This document shows positions 36,025 through 44,082 of a DNA stretch of 64,000 nt, piece by piece. The stretch's first letter is position 1. Each line of letters starts with the position of its first letter. Origin of the DNA: Deltaproteobacteria bacterium. GTDB taxonomy: Bacteria; UBA10199; JACPAL01. The position numbers and the translations under genes were made by a program. Where the stretch lies: positions 1 to 64,000 of the forward strand of contig JACPAL010000015.1 of assembly GCA_016180855.1 (NCBI GenBank). The letters run 5' to 3'. The notes beneath the pieces are model-generated. The model saw only the letters and a program-made list of their open reading frames with translations, did no database searches and was not told the origin of the DNA.

Positions 36025-36792
36025 TTAAACAGGCTTTGTAAAGTGGACTGCCTTAAGTATCTCATCACGCCTTGCCGGATGGGCAGCAATAAGATTCTCT
36101 ATTCGAAGCTTGTTCAACGTTCTCAAGGGGTTACCATTAAAATCAAAGAGATCGTATCCAGTCTCTACGGCTATCAGTGCACCCCCTACATAGTCCCAGA
36201 CAGACTTTGGAGTCAGACTGATTACCCCCGAACAGGATTTTTCATATCCGGCCCTTGCTAGTTTGTAGGCAATACTCCCCATCGGTGTGATCTGTTCAGG
36301 GGCCCAGTTCTTAAACAGCCCTTTTTTGCAGTCGGTTCGGCTTACCAACCACCGGGTACCGTGGTCTCCTTCCCTCAAAAGCATCCTCTTATTATTTCTA
36401 AAAGCCCCCTCTCCTCTTTTTGCACAAAACAGCTCTTTGGTGATCGGGTTATAGACAATCCCAATCTCGGGTAATCTGTTTATAATAAGGGCGAGTGATA
36501 TTGCAAATTCATGATTTTTATTGATAAATTCTCTTGTCCCATCGAGTGGATCGATGACCCAGTAGCTTTGACAGCTAAAATTAAACGCTTCTCGGCTGTT
36601 ATCCTCTTCCGAAAGGATAGGGCCAAGTCCTGTTTTTTTAAGCCCTTCTACGAGAATTTGATGGGATTTTTTATCAACAATCGTTGAAGGATTTTCAATA
36701 TTTCTATTGTAGTTCAATGGCCGCGTTTCTCGAAAGCCATTTTCAATGACCTTTCCTGCCTTAAGTACTATTTTAATAATATTTTCAATCAT
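36025..36792 (-). CDS. cysQ: CysQ/inositol-monophosphatase-family phosphatase
   Basis: 255 aa. The metal-binding motifs are SEEDN (second-shell E-E), WVIDPLDGTREFIN (the family signature) and SVWDYVGGALIAVETG, where the usual WDxAAG has become WDYVGG. DPLDGTREF matches 3'(2'),5'-bisphosphate nucleotidases more closely than inositol phosphatases. Known role: removal of PAP made by sulfotransferases, or of a sugar phosphate. A sulfotransferase-like gene at 59,591 would give PAP turnover a local purpose; this is inference. The gene is noticeably AT-rich compared with its neighbours and is flanked by a decamer direct repeat. Confidence 0.85.
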   Translation of the reverse strand: MIENIIKIVLKAGKVIENGFRETRPLNYNRNIENPSTIVDKKSHQILVEGLKKTGLGPILSEEDNSREAFNFSCQSYWVIDPLDGTREFINKNHEFAISLALIINRLPEIGIVYNPITKELFCAKRGEGAFRNNKRMLLREGDHGTRWLVSRTDCKKGLFKNWAPEQITPMGSIAYKLARAGYEKSCSGVISLTPKSVWDYVGGALIAVETGYDLFDFNGNPLRTLNKLRIENLIAAHPARRDEILKAVHFTKPV

Positions 36793-36859
36793 TTAGTTAT
36801 GTTTATCGATGATGTGTGATTTGCTTTGAGCGCTCATCCGATGATTTGAAATTAATTGC

Positions 36860-36898
36860 AAGGGTCAAATAATTTTCTTGCTATCTCAGATGACCCTT
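36860..36898. promoter_or_regulatory. Inverted repeat in the divergent promoter region
   Basis: AAGGGTCA (36860-36867) and TGACCCTT (36891-36898) are perfect inverted halves. Their centres are about 31 bases apart, close to three DNA turns, between the divergent cysQ and regulator genes. Suitable as an operator for the adjacent winged-helix protein; unproven. Confidence 0.4.
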
Positions 36899-36906
36899 TA
36901 ATATAT

Positions 36907-36916
36907 GTTTCGCCTC
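36907..36916 (+). repeat. Direct repeat flanking the cysQ-like gene (right copy)
   Basis: A second copy of GTTTCGCCTC, followed by GTTCTATTTAAGAAC, a short palindrome. Both lie just before the regulator gene start. Confidence 0.45.
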
Positions 36917-36938
36917 CTGAACGTTCTATTTAAGAACA

Positions 36939-37478
36939 GTGGGTGAGGAAGTGAATTCAGAACATTTGAACGGAAAAGAAATCATAGTCTTGAACCTTCT
37001 CTCGGGTGACTCTCTGGCATCCCAAAGGCAGATTTCCGGACGGACCGGTTTTTCGCTCGGGCTTGTCAACTCGACCATAAAAAACTTGATCAGGGCAGGG
37101 TTTCTCAAGGTTGCGAAACTAAACAGTAAAAAGCTTCGTTATCTCCTGACCGAAGAGGGCTCAAATCTTCATGCCAGGCGTTCGTATAACCTGGTCGTTT
37201 CAGCAATAAGGCAATATCAACAAATTCGGGAACAACTACAAAAACAACTTATAATTCTTTATAATCAGGGCCATACCGATTTCATCCTCCATGGAAATCA
37301 GGAGATTTCTGAGGTTATAAGACCGATCATACAGGAAGAGTTGTCGAACAAGGTCTCTTTTCGTACCGAGGCCTCTCCTCATGATGAAAAAAGTATCCTG
37401 CTCAAGTTTTTTGGCGAAAAATCTCCACCTGATTTTAAGGGGCAGGTGGTTGAAATCCGCCTTGAGGTTCAACCATGA
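36939..37478 (+). CDS. Winged-helix (MarR-like) regulator of the polysaccharide locus
   Basis: 179 aa from GTG 36939; GTG 36951 is an equally possible start. Residues about 10-75 form a winged helix (LASQRQISGRTGFSLGLVNSTIKNLIRAGFLKV style: helix, turn, recognition helix, then wing KLRYLLTEEG). The C-terminal part is helical followed by an alpha/beta region of unknown role. The pairing of an EPS-associated MarR-like gene with a NusG paralogue is known from exopolysaccharide clusters. It overlaps the next gene by four bases (ATGA). Confidence 0.75.
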   Translation: MGEEVNSEHLNGKEIIVLNLLSGDSLASQRQISGRTGFSLGLVNSTIKNLIRAGFLKVAKLNSKKLRYLLTEEGSNLHARRSYNLVVSAIRQYQQIREQLQKQLIILYNQGHTDFILHGNQEISEVIRPIIQEELSNKVSFRTEASPHDEKSILLKFFGEKSPPDFKGQVVEIRLEVQP

Positions 37479-37963
37479 ATCAGTGGTATGTTGTTCAGAC
37501 AAAGCCGAGGCATGAGGAGATTGTAAAGGGACAGCTTGTTCAGGCCGGTTACCAGATCTTTCTTCCCAAAATGAAGGCATTCTCTACGAACCAGTCATAC
37601 TTTAAACCGCTGTTTCCTTCCTACCTGTTTGTCTGTTCCGATTTTGAAAATAACTACCTCAGGAGAATGGTCCATTTTACTCGTGGTGTCCTACGAATCA
37701 TTGGGGATGGTGAGAGGCCGGCCCCGGTCCATTCCAGTGTTATGGAGACCCTCATCAATAGTGTGAACAGTGGGCAGGTTGTTGAGCAGGAGCTACTGTT
37801 GAGGCAAGGGGATTCGGTGCGGGTTAAGAGTGGAGTTCTCAAAGACCTGATTGGAATTATTGAAAAGAATGTCTCGACCTCCGGGCGTGTAGGGGTGTTG
37901 TTTCGATGGTTCTCCGGAAAGATGAGGGCACATCTTCACTATCGCCAGGTTGAGGTGGTTTAA
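37475..37963 (+). CDS. NusG paralogue (RfaH/UpxY/LoaP-like antiterminator)
   Basis: 162 aa. The NGN domain opens NQWYVVQTKPRHEEIVKGQL and contains PLFPSYLFVC. The C-terminal KOW motif is GDSVRVKSGVLKDLIGII. Operon-specific NusG paralogues bind RNA polymerase at a pause site and let it read through long polysaccharide operons. The start is coupled to the regulator (ATGA). An ops-like sequence follows at 38019-38030, ahead of an operon of about 26 kb that would need such a factor. Confidence 0.88.
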   Translation: MNQWYVVQTKPRHEEIVKGQLVQAGYQIFLPKMKAFSTNQSYFKPLFPSYLFVCSDFENNYLRRMVHFTRGVLRIIGDGERPAPVHSSVMETLINSVNSGQVVEQELLLRQGDSVRVKSGVLKDLIGIIEKNVSTSGRVGVLFRWFSGKMRAHLHYRQVEVV

Positions 37964-38018
37964 TAGACGATAAGATTGTAACTAATTGAAACTTAAAGGA
38001 AATACTATATTTCCCTTG

Positions 38019-38030
38019 GGCGGTAGCTCG
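38019..38030 (+). promoter_or_regulatory. ops/JUMPStart-like element
   Basis: GGCGGTAGCTCG matches the E. coli ops core GGCGGTAG exactly, followed by a C as in ops. It sits in a context (TTGGGCGGTAGCTCGCCTG) that recalls the GGGGCGGTAGCGTGCCT of JUMPStart and can form a small GGCG/CGCC hairpin. It lies in the untranslated region between the NusG paralogue and the first biosynthetic gene, where an RfaH-type loading site is expected. Confidence 0.7.
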
Positions 38031-38073
38031 CCTGACACCCCTCACCCATAAAGGCTCTTAAGTTAAAGAAATT

Positions 38074-38096
38074 CCCTCTCCCGCAAGAGGAGAGGG
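38074..38096. repeat. G/C-rich hairpin element (R2)
   Basis: CCCTCTCC (38074-38081) and GGAGAGGG (38089-38096) form a perfect 8-bp stem with a 7-base loop. It is a short member of the hairpin family, placed downstream of the ops-like site and before the first biosynthetic gene. Confidence 0.7.
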
Positions 38097-38139
38097 AGAA
38101 AAGATTTTAGCGGTAAAATCAATTAAGGAGGATTCGGGT

Positions 38140-39429
38140 ATGGCAGAAAAGCGAAAAATCGGTGTCATCGGACTGGGGTATGTTGGGTTACCACTTGCGG
38201 TTGCCTTTGGGGACTGTTTCCCGGTGGTTGGTTACGATCGGGATCGACGTCGTGTGAATGACCTCCTTGAGGGGCGTGATCGTACTAATGAAATTACAAC
38301 GGAGAAACTGACCCAGTCAAAAATAACCTTTACAAGTGACCCGAATGATCTGGCGACGGTCAACTTTTTTGTGGTTACCGTCCCAACCCCTATTGATGAC
38401 GCCAAGAGACCAGATCTCTCCTGCCTTGTCTCCGCCTCGGAGACCGTCGGTGCCAGACTCAAAAAGGGAGATATCGTTGTTTATGAATCAACTGTTTATC
38501 CCGGTGTGACGGAAGAGGAATGTATTCCTGTTCTGGAAAGAACCTCGGGTCTCAAGGCCGGTTCCGATTTCTTTGTCGGCTATTCTCCGGAACGGGTCAA
38601 TCCCGGAGACAAGGAGAGGACCCTTACACGCGTTTTGAAGATCATCTCCGCCCAGAATGAGGAGACGCTAGCGGTCATGAATGCGGTCTATGGGCAGGTG
38701 ATCAAGGCGGGTCTGTATCAGGCCCCCAGCATTAAGGTGGCGGAGGCGGCCAAGGTGATTGAAAATATCCAGCGTGATCTGAACATCGCCTTGATGAATG
38801 AGATCGCCGTAATCTGCCATCGTTTGGGTATTGATACCGCCGAGGTTTTAAGGGCGGCGGGGACGAAATGGAATTTTCTATCTTTTTCACCAGGGCTGGT
38901 TGGTGGCCACTGCATCGGCGTTGACCCCTACTACCTTACCCATAAGGCCGAGATCCTCGGTTATCATCCACAGGTCATCCTGTCGGGGCGTAGGATCAAT
39001 GATTCTATGGGGATCTACATCGTTCAGCAGGCGGTCAAGAAGATGATCCAGAATAATCATTCGGTGAATGGTCATCGAGCCCTCGTGCTTGGCCTGACCT
39101 TTAAGGAGGATGTCCCGGACCTTCGAAACAGCCGTGTTCCGGAAATGATCAAGGAGCTTCAATCGTTTGGGCTTGAGGTTGATGTCTATGACCCGCTGGC
39201 GGATCCGGAAGAGGCCTTTGAACATTATGGTGTCCGCCTGGAACAAAATCTCGACAAGAAGAAGGGGTATGCCCTTTTTCTCGTGGCGGTCGCTCATAAG
39301 CCGTTTAAGGGGATGAAGGCATCCGTCATTAAGCAGATGGCGGCTTCTCAGGCGGTTGTTGTCGATGTAAAGAATCTCTTTTCGAAAGAGGATTTTGTGG
39401 GCACGGGACTCAACTACTGGAGAATTTAA
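38140..39429 (+). CDS. tviB: UDP-N-acetylhexosamine 6-dehydrogenase (TviB/WbpA-type)
   Basis: 429 aa. The NAD-binding N-terminus is IGVIGLGYVGLPLAVAFG. VTVPTPIDDAKRPDL and the C-terminal catalytic GLVGGHCIGVDPYYLTHKAE, with the nucleophilic Cys, are diagnostic of the nucleotide-sugar dehydrogenases that make UDP-GalNAcA or UDP-GlcNAcA. VLGLTFKEDVPDLRNSRV is the UDP-binding domain. It provides an acidic sugar for the repeat unit. AAGGAGG precedes the ATG. The stop TAA is followed immediately by the ATG of the next gene. Confidence 0.93.
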   Translation: MAEKRKIGVIGLGYVGLPLAVAFGDCFPVVGYDRDRRRVNDLLEGRDRTNEITTEKLTQSKITFTSDPNDLATVNFFVVTVPTPIDDAKRPDLSCLVSASETVGARLKKGDIVVYESTVYPGVTEEECIPVLERTSGLKAGSDFFVGYSPERVNPGDKERTLTRVLKIISAQNEETLAVMNAVYGQVIKAGLYQAPSIKVAEAAKVIENIQRDLNIALMNEIAVICHRLGIDTAEVLRAAGTKWNFLSFSPGLVGGHCIGVDPYYLTHKAEILGYHPQVILSGRRINDSMGIYIVQQAVKKMIQNNHSVNGHRALVLGLTFKEDVPDLRNSRVPEMIKELQSFGLEVDVYDPLADPEEAFEHYGVRLEQNLDKKKGYALFLVAVAHKPFKGMKASVIKQMAASQAVVVDVKNLFSKEDFVGTGLNYWRI

Positions 39430-40179
39430 ATGTCTAATCCTTTCAGTCTGGAGGGGAAGGTCATCCTGATCTCGGGTGGATCTGGCTTGCTCGGTTCTTC
39501 GCTCGTGAGTGCCTTTCAGGAACAGGGTGGGCGCGTCATTGTTTTTGACCTGAAAGAGGGGAAGAGTTCCACTGTCTGCTACTATGAATGCGACGTGACA
39601 GATGCGAAGAGCATTCAAAAGGCCGTCCAGAAGGCGATAAAAGATGAAGAGAGGATTGATGTGCTCGTTAATTCGGCCTATCCCCACAACAGAAACTGGG
39701 GGAAAATTTTTGAGGAGATCAGCCGCGAAGACTGGTCTGAAAACGTCGATGGGCATTTGGGGGGCTATTTTCAACTCACGCAGGAGGTTGTTCGTGAGAT
39801 GAAGAAGCAGAAGAGGGGAAGCATCATACAGGTAGGTTCCATTTATGGCATGGTCGGTCCCGATTTTTCCATTTATGAAGGGACAAGTATGACGATGCCG
39901 GCCGAATATGCGGCGATCAAGGGAGGGCTAACGACTTTAACGCGCTATCTGGCAACTTACCTGGCTCGCTTTAACATCCGCGTCAATATGGTTTCCCCGG
40001 GTGGTATCTATAGTGGTCAACCGGAGTCGTTTGTAAAAAATTATGAGAAGAGGGTTCCGTTGGGCAGAATGGCAACTCCCGAAGATATTTGTGGAGCGGT
40101 TCTTTTTCTCTCAAGCGATGCGGCCCGTTACATAACGGGTCAGAATTTGGCCGTCGATGGCGGATGGACCGCCTGGTAA
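39430..40179 (+). CDS. ptmA: SDR oxidoreductase, PtmA-like
   Basis: 249 aa. Rossmann motif ISGGSGLLGSSLVSAF, catalytic Tyr-Lys in EYAAIKGGL, and the C-terminus YITGQNLAVDGGW. Sequence and context match PtmA of Campylobacter legionaminic acid loci. There, PtmA with PtmF is implicated in supplying the glucosamine precursor that PtmE activates with GTP. ptmE and ptmF are found at 53,583 and 54,647 of this operon. The function is inferred from context. Confidence 0.8.
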   Translation: MSNPFSLEGKVILISGGSGLLGSSLVSAFQEQGGRVIVFDLKEGKSSTVCYYECDVTDAKSIQKAVQKAIKDEERIDVLVNSAYPHNRNWGKIFEEISREDWSENVDGHLGGYFQLTQEVVREMKKQKRGSIIQVGSIYGMVGPDFSIYEGTSMTMPAEYAAIKGGLTTLTRYLATYLARFNIRVNMVSPGGIYSGQPESFVKNYEKRVPLGRMATPEDICGAVLFLSSDAARYITGQNLAVDGGWTAW

Positions 40180-41062
40180 TTCCTTGGTTGGCAGATTTTC
40201 AAGGGCCGCTCTTGTTTTAATAGGGTTTGGGATTTTGGGTGTTGTTGGTTGTTCAGTGAAATGTGAGCCGTCGGCCCTTCTTGTAGAAGAGGAACCGAAT
40301 TTACAAGCCTACCGGTTTTCTGACATTGGTGTTGGGCAAGGGGTTCGGATGATTGGCGATCATCTTTATATCTACGGTCAGTCCGAGACAGGAGGGATTG
40401 TTCAGGAGCTCGATTCCAATCTCAAGCCGACCGGGTGGATCGGCAGTCTCAACTACCAGGGATTTCCTCTGGTCGCCAAGCCGGTCTCCATTGCCTACCA
40501 TGAGGGGAAGCCGACTTTTATTGGGGCTACGTCTCATAAGCGGAAGGCCGTCTTGTACCAGATCGACTGGAGCCTCTTCTATGAAGATAAGAATCTGGAT
40601 CGAGCCCTCTTGAGGACGATTGAAGATCCGGAATCGGGAGAGGCGACCCGACCCGAATATGTTCTGTACGGTGACCAATGGTATCTGGCGACGACGGGGT
40701 ATGATCGGGAGAAGACGGAGATTCGCCTTATGGATCCAGAGAGGTTGACCGAAGTTGATTCAACGACAGAGGTAGGTGTTATACGGTATCGCATTGAGGG
40801 AGATCCCTACATTCAAAATCTCTTCTGGTCGGAGTCAGAGTCGCAGTTGGTGCTGGTTCAGAACATCGGTTACGTCAAGGGATGGCGGCTGACCTCTCTC
40901 GATCTCCAAAAGGCGGTTGAGGGAGGGGTTGCACCGATTGTAAAGACGCGCTGTTTCCCCGATCAGTCTGAACTGGAGGGATACAGCAGGCTCTCTGATA
41001 CGAGGGAGGTTTTTTTGACGTCGTCTCTCAAGGAGAATTTGTTTGTCTCCCCCTCTCCCTAG
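40157..41062 (+). CDS. Hypothetical lipoprotein, beta-propeller-like
   Basis: Up to 301 aa. The upstream start overlaps the ptmA 3' end; a TTG at 40184 is also possible. The signal segment ALVLIGFGILGVVGCSVKC has a lipobox (VVGC). The body has repeated short strands with DxxW/Y-type elements (DIGVGQGVRMIGDHLYIYG, YEDKNLDRALL, IQNLFWSESESQLVLV), which suggests a small propeller. The last residues, SPSP-stop, are encoded by the left arm of a hairpin element (41046-41069), so the natural C-terminus may have been replaced. No known family. Its place inside the legionaminic acid operon is unexplained. Confidence 0.6.
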   Translation: MADGPPGNSLVGRFSRAALVLIGFGILGVVGCSVKCEPSALLVEEEPNLQAYRFSDIGVGQGVRMIGDHLYIYGQSETGGIVQELDSNLKPTGWIGSLNYQGFPLVAKPVSIAYHEGKPTFIGATSHKRKAVLYQIDWSLFYEDKNLDRALLRTIEDPESGEATRPEYVLYGDQWYLATTGYDREKTEIRLMDPERLTEVDSTTEVGVIRYRIEGDPYIQNLFWSESESQLVLVQNIGYVKGWRLTSLDLQKAVEGGVAPIVKTRCFPDQSELEGYSRLSDTREVFLTSSLKENLFVSPSP

Positions 41063-41069
41063 GAGGAGA
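41046..41069. repeat. Decayed hairpin element (R3)
   Basis: TCTCCCCCTCTCCCTAGGAGGAGA is an imperfect hairpin of the same composition as the other elements. Its TAG is the stop of the lipoprotein gene. Its GGAGGAGA arm is a strong Shine-Dalgarno-like sequence 11 bases before the legB ATG. Confidence 0.5.
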
Positions 41070-41079
41070 TTTTGTTGGT

Positions 41080-42072
41080 ATGGAACTCAAAAATAAAAAG
41101 ATTTTAGTGACCGGGGCGGATGGTTTCATCGGCAGTCACCTCGTTGAGGGGCTTCTAGAGGCTGGGTGCCGGGTTAAGGCATTTGTTTATTATAACTCGT
41201 TTAACTCCTGGGGGTGGCTTGATACTTTTTCTAAGAAGGATCTTCAGGAGATCGAAATTTTTACAGGGGATATCAGGGATCCCAACGGTGTTCGAACTGC
41301 GGTTAAAGGCCAGGAGATCGTTTTTCATCTAGCTGCCTTGATCGGCATCCCATTTTCGTACCACTCGCCCGACTCTTACGTTGATACGAATGTGAAAGGG
41401 ACTCTAAATATTCTTCAGGCGAGCCGGAATGAGGTGGTGGAGAAGGTGCTCGTCACATCGACTTCTGAGGTTTATGGAACAGCTCAATATGTACCAATTG
41501 ATGAGAGGCATCCGTTTCAGGGGCAGTCCCCCTACAGTGCCTCGAAGATTGGTGCCGATCGGATGGCAGAGTCTTTTTATCGCTCTTTTGAAACGCCGGT
41601 TACCATTGTTCGGCCGTTCAACACCTATGGTCCCCGTCAATCGGCACGTGCCTTTATTCCAACGGTCTTGAGTCAGCTCTTGGGTGGTGCAAAGAAGATC
41701 CGTATTGGGGCGCTTGGTCCGCGGCGTGACATGAATTATGTCAAGGATACCGTTGCCGGTTTTCTGGCGATCGCAAAATCGGACAAGGTCATTGGTGAAG
41801 AGATCAACATTGCGAGCCAGACGGAATGTACGATGGGTGATGTTGCCCGTGAGATTCTCTCTCTTGTCAATAGGGAGGCGGAGCTTGTGACGGAGGAAGC
41901 ACGTGTCCGTCCGGGCAAAAGCGAAGTGGAACGACTGTACGGTTCTAATGAGAAGATTCGGAACCTCACCGACTGGTTGCCTCGTTATGACCTCCGGAGT
42001 GGTCTTCAGGAAACAATTGAATGGTTTCGTCAGAACCTCGATCGATATAAGCCGGAAATTTATAATATTTAG
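41080..42072 (+). CDS. legB: GDP-GlcNAc 4,6-dehydratase (LegB-type)
   Basis: 330-aa extended SDR. ILVTGADGFIGSHLVEGL (NAD binding), VTSTSEVYGTAQYVPIDE and SPYSASKIGADRMAESFY (Tyr-Lys), RPFNTYGPRQSARAFIPT and RRDMNYVKDTVAGF. These segments characterise LegB-type dehydratases, the first committed step of legionaminic acid synthesis, forming the 4-keto-6-deoxy sugar nucleotide. LegC follows directly, separated only by hairpin R4. Confidence 0.9.
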   Translation: MELKNKKILVTGADGFIGSHLVEGLLEAGCRVKAFVYYNSFNSWGWLDTFSKKDLQEIEIFTGDIRDPNGVRTAVKGQEIVFHLAALIGIPFSYHSPDSYVDTNVKGTLNILQASRNEVVEKVLVTSTSEVYGTAQYVPIDERHPFQGQSPYSASKIGADRMAESFYRSFETPVTIVRPFNTYGPRQSARAFIPTVLSQLLGGAKKIRIGALGPRRDMNYVKDTVAGFLAIAKSDKVIGEEINIASQTECTMGDVAREILSLVNREAELVTEEARVRPGKSEVERLYGSNEKIRNLTDWLPRYDLRSGLQETIEWFRQNLDRYKPEIYNI

Positions 42073-42075
42073 GAG

Positions 42076-42128
42076 TATCCCCTCCTTCACCCTCCCCTTA
42101 ATGTAAGGGGAGAGAAGGGGCGGGGATA
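42076..42128. repeat. 53-bp hairpin element (R4)
   Basis: The ends TATCCCC (42076-42082) and GGGGATA (42122-42128) are inverted. The inner stem is TCCCCTTA/TAAGGGGA (42093-42100/42104-42111). It begins 4 bases after the legB stop, and its last base is the A of the legC ATG. Its right arm is the only Shine-Dalgarno candidate for legC. Confidence 0.85.
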
Positions 42129-43306
42129 TGATGCCCAAGATGGATTCGTTCATTTCGCTCTCTGTCCCCTCTCTCAAAGGGAACGAACTCAAATATCTGG
42201 CCGACTGTATCGAGACCAACTGGGTTTCGTCGGTAGGGCCTTATGTGGACCGGTTTGAACGGGAGGTTGCACATCGACTAGGGGTTCCTCATGCCGTTGC
42301 CTGTGTCAATGGCACCGCGGCGTTGCATGTCTCCCTCATTGCGGCGGGTGTCCAGGCGGAGGATGAGGTCATTGTCCCGACGGTCACTTTTATTGCCCCC
42401 GTGAACGCGGTTCGTTACGTTGGTGCCTGCCCCGTTTTTATGGACTGTGATGACCACCTTAATATGGATGCAGCGAAGCTTGTCGATTTTGTTGAGAAGG
42501 AATGCCACTTCAAGGATGGAAGGCTCTTAAACAGGAAGACCGGTCGCCGTGTCTCTGCGGTGATTGTGGTGCATGTCTTTGGTCATCCAGCCAATATGGA
42601 ATTGATCGTGCAGCTTACGGAAAAATATGGTTTGAAACTGATTGAAGATGCAACAGAATCAATCGGGTCTTACTACAAAAGTTTAAAAGGGAAAAAACGT
42701 TTTGCCGGATCGATCGGAGATTTTGGCTGTCTTTCATTTAATGGGAACAAATTGATTACGACCGGGGGAGGGGGGATGGTGCTAACCAATGACGAAGCCT
42801 CGGCCCGACGGGTTCGTCATCTGACAACACAGGCGAAGGAGGATCCCCTCTATTTTCGACATGATGAGATTGGGTTTAACTATAGACTCACCAACCTCCA
42901 GGCCGCGGTAGGGGTGGCGCAGTTAGAGCAACTGGAGAAATTCATTGAGACCAAGAGGAAGAATTTTACAACCTATCGGGAAAGTCTTTGTGGTGTGACC
43001 GATTTGCGATGGATTGAGGAACCGGAGGGGACATACAGCAACTATTGGCACTATGCCTTGGTGGTAGACAAAGAAGGGGATCGGGATCGTCTTTTGATCC
43101 ACCTCCGTGAGAAGCGGATCGAGGCTCGCCCCCTTTGGGCCCTCATCCATCGGCAGAGGCCGTATCAAAAATTCCAGGCCTATCGGATCGAAAAGGCGCT
43201 TCGATATGAGTCGGCCGTTCTGAATATCCCTTGTAGTGTCAGTTTGAAGGAAGAAGAGATTCAAAGGGTGACCGAGGTCATTAGGAGTGATTGGCGTGTC
43301 TTCTAA
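42128..43306 (+). CDS. legC: LegC-type PLP aminotransferase
   Basis: 392 aa of the DegT/DnrJ/EryC1 fold. NWVSSVGPYVDRFE, CVNGTAALHVSL, LIEDATESIGS, PLP lysine in SFNGNKLITTGGGGM, and FNYRLTNLQAAVGVAQLE. It aminates C4 of the 4-keto intermediate from LegB. The GNKLITTGGGG context is typical of LegC-type enzymes. The gene overlaps the next by about 11 bases. Confidence 0.92.
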   Translation: MMPKMDSFISLSVPSLKGNELKYLADCIETNWVSSVGPYVDRFEREVAHRLGVPHAVACVNGTAALHVSLIAAGVQAEDEVIVPTVTFIAPVNAVRYVGACPVFMDCDDHLNMDAAKLVDFVEKECHFKDGRLLNRKTGRRVSAVIVVHVFGHPANMELIVQLTEKYGLKLIEDATESIGSYYKSLKGKKRFAGSIGDFGCLSFNGNKLITTGGGGMVLTNDEASARRVRHLTTQAKEDPLYFRHDEIGFNYRLTNLQAAVGVAQLEQLEKFIETKRKNFTTYRESLCGVTDLRWIEEPEGTYSNYWHYALVVDKEGDRDRLLIHLREKRIEARPLWALIHRQRPYQKFQAYRIEKALRYESAVLNIPCSVSLKEEEIQRVTEVIRSDWRVF

Positions 43307-44042
43307 AGAACCAACTGTCTTGGGGCTGATCTGCGCCCGGGGAGGAAGCAAGCGCGTTCCTCGGAAAAACCTGCGCCCGTTGGGAGGAAAACCACTGATC
43401 GCTCATACAATACAGACGGCCCTTCAGTGCCGCTATGTGAGCCCACTCATTGTTTCTACGGAGGATGAAGAGATTGCAAAGGTGGCAAAGAGATGGGGTG
43501 CCGATGTTCCATTTATGAGGCCTGCCCCCCTGGCCGCCGATGATTCCGCCGAGTGGTTGTCCTGGCAGCATGCCCTGATACAGATGGAACGGATTCTGGA
43601 GAAAAGGATCGATTATCTGATTGGTCTGCCGACAACCTCCCCTTTCCGAAGTACTGAAGATATTGATGGTTGTTTTCAAAAACTGATTCATTCGGATGCA
43701 GATGCTGTGATCACGCTGTGCGAAGCAGACAGAAACCCGTATTTCAATATGGTGACATTACAGGACAGTTGGTTGAAAATAGCTATCCCTTCTGCCAAAA
43801 GGGTTGTGCGTACCCAAGAGGCACCGACTGTTTATGGTATCACGACGGTTGCCTATGCCTGTCGACGAGACTTTGTTCTCAATTCGGAGAGCCTTTTTGA
43901 TGGGAAAATACAGGGGGTTTTAGTTCCCAAAGAGCGAGCGCTCGATATTGATACTGAGATTGATCTCAAATTCGCTGAATTTCTGATTCAGAATCAAGAA
44001 TTGGTGTCCCCTCCAGTAAGAAGGGCCCTGAAAACAGATTGA
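43296..44042 (+). CDS. legF: CMP-legionaminic acid synthetase (acylneuraminate cytidylyltransferase)
   Basis: 248 aa from GTG 43296, eight bases after AGGAG; GTG 43287 is an alternative inside the Shine-Dalgarno. ICARGGSKRVPRKNLRPL is the CTP-binding P-loop-like signature, followed by IVSTEDEEIAKVAKRWG and LPTTSPFRSTEDIDG. It activates the nonulosonic acid with CTP (called ptmB in Campylobacter). The placement right after legC is a common order. Confidence 0.92.
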   Translation: MSSKEPTVLGLICARGGSKRVPRKNLRPLGGKPLIAHTIQTALQCRYVSPLIVSTEDEEIAKVAKRWGADVPFMRPAPLAADDSAEWLSWQHALIQMERILEKRIDYLIGLPTTSPFRSTEDIDGCFQKLIHSDADAVITLCEADRNPYFNMVTLQDSWLKIAIPSAKRVVRTQEAPTVYGITTVAYACRRDFVLNSESLFDGKIQGVLVPKERALDIDTEIDLKFAEFLIQNQELVSPPVRRALKTD

Positions 44043-44082
44043 CTCCCAGGGGCATCTATAACAGAATCATCAACTAATCAGT

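Noticed and set aside
36939-37478. Interpreting the winged-helix gene and NusG paralogue as a toxin-antitoxin pair
   Set aside because: The NGN and KOW motifs are clear in the second gene, and the pairing is typical of exopolysaccharide regulation.
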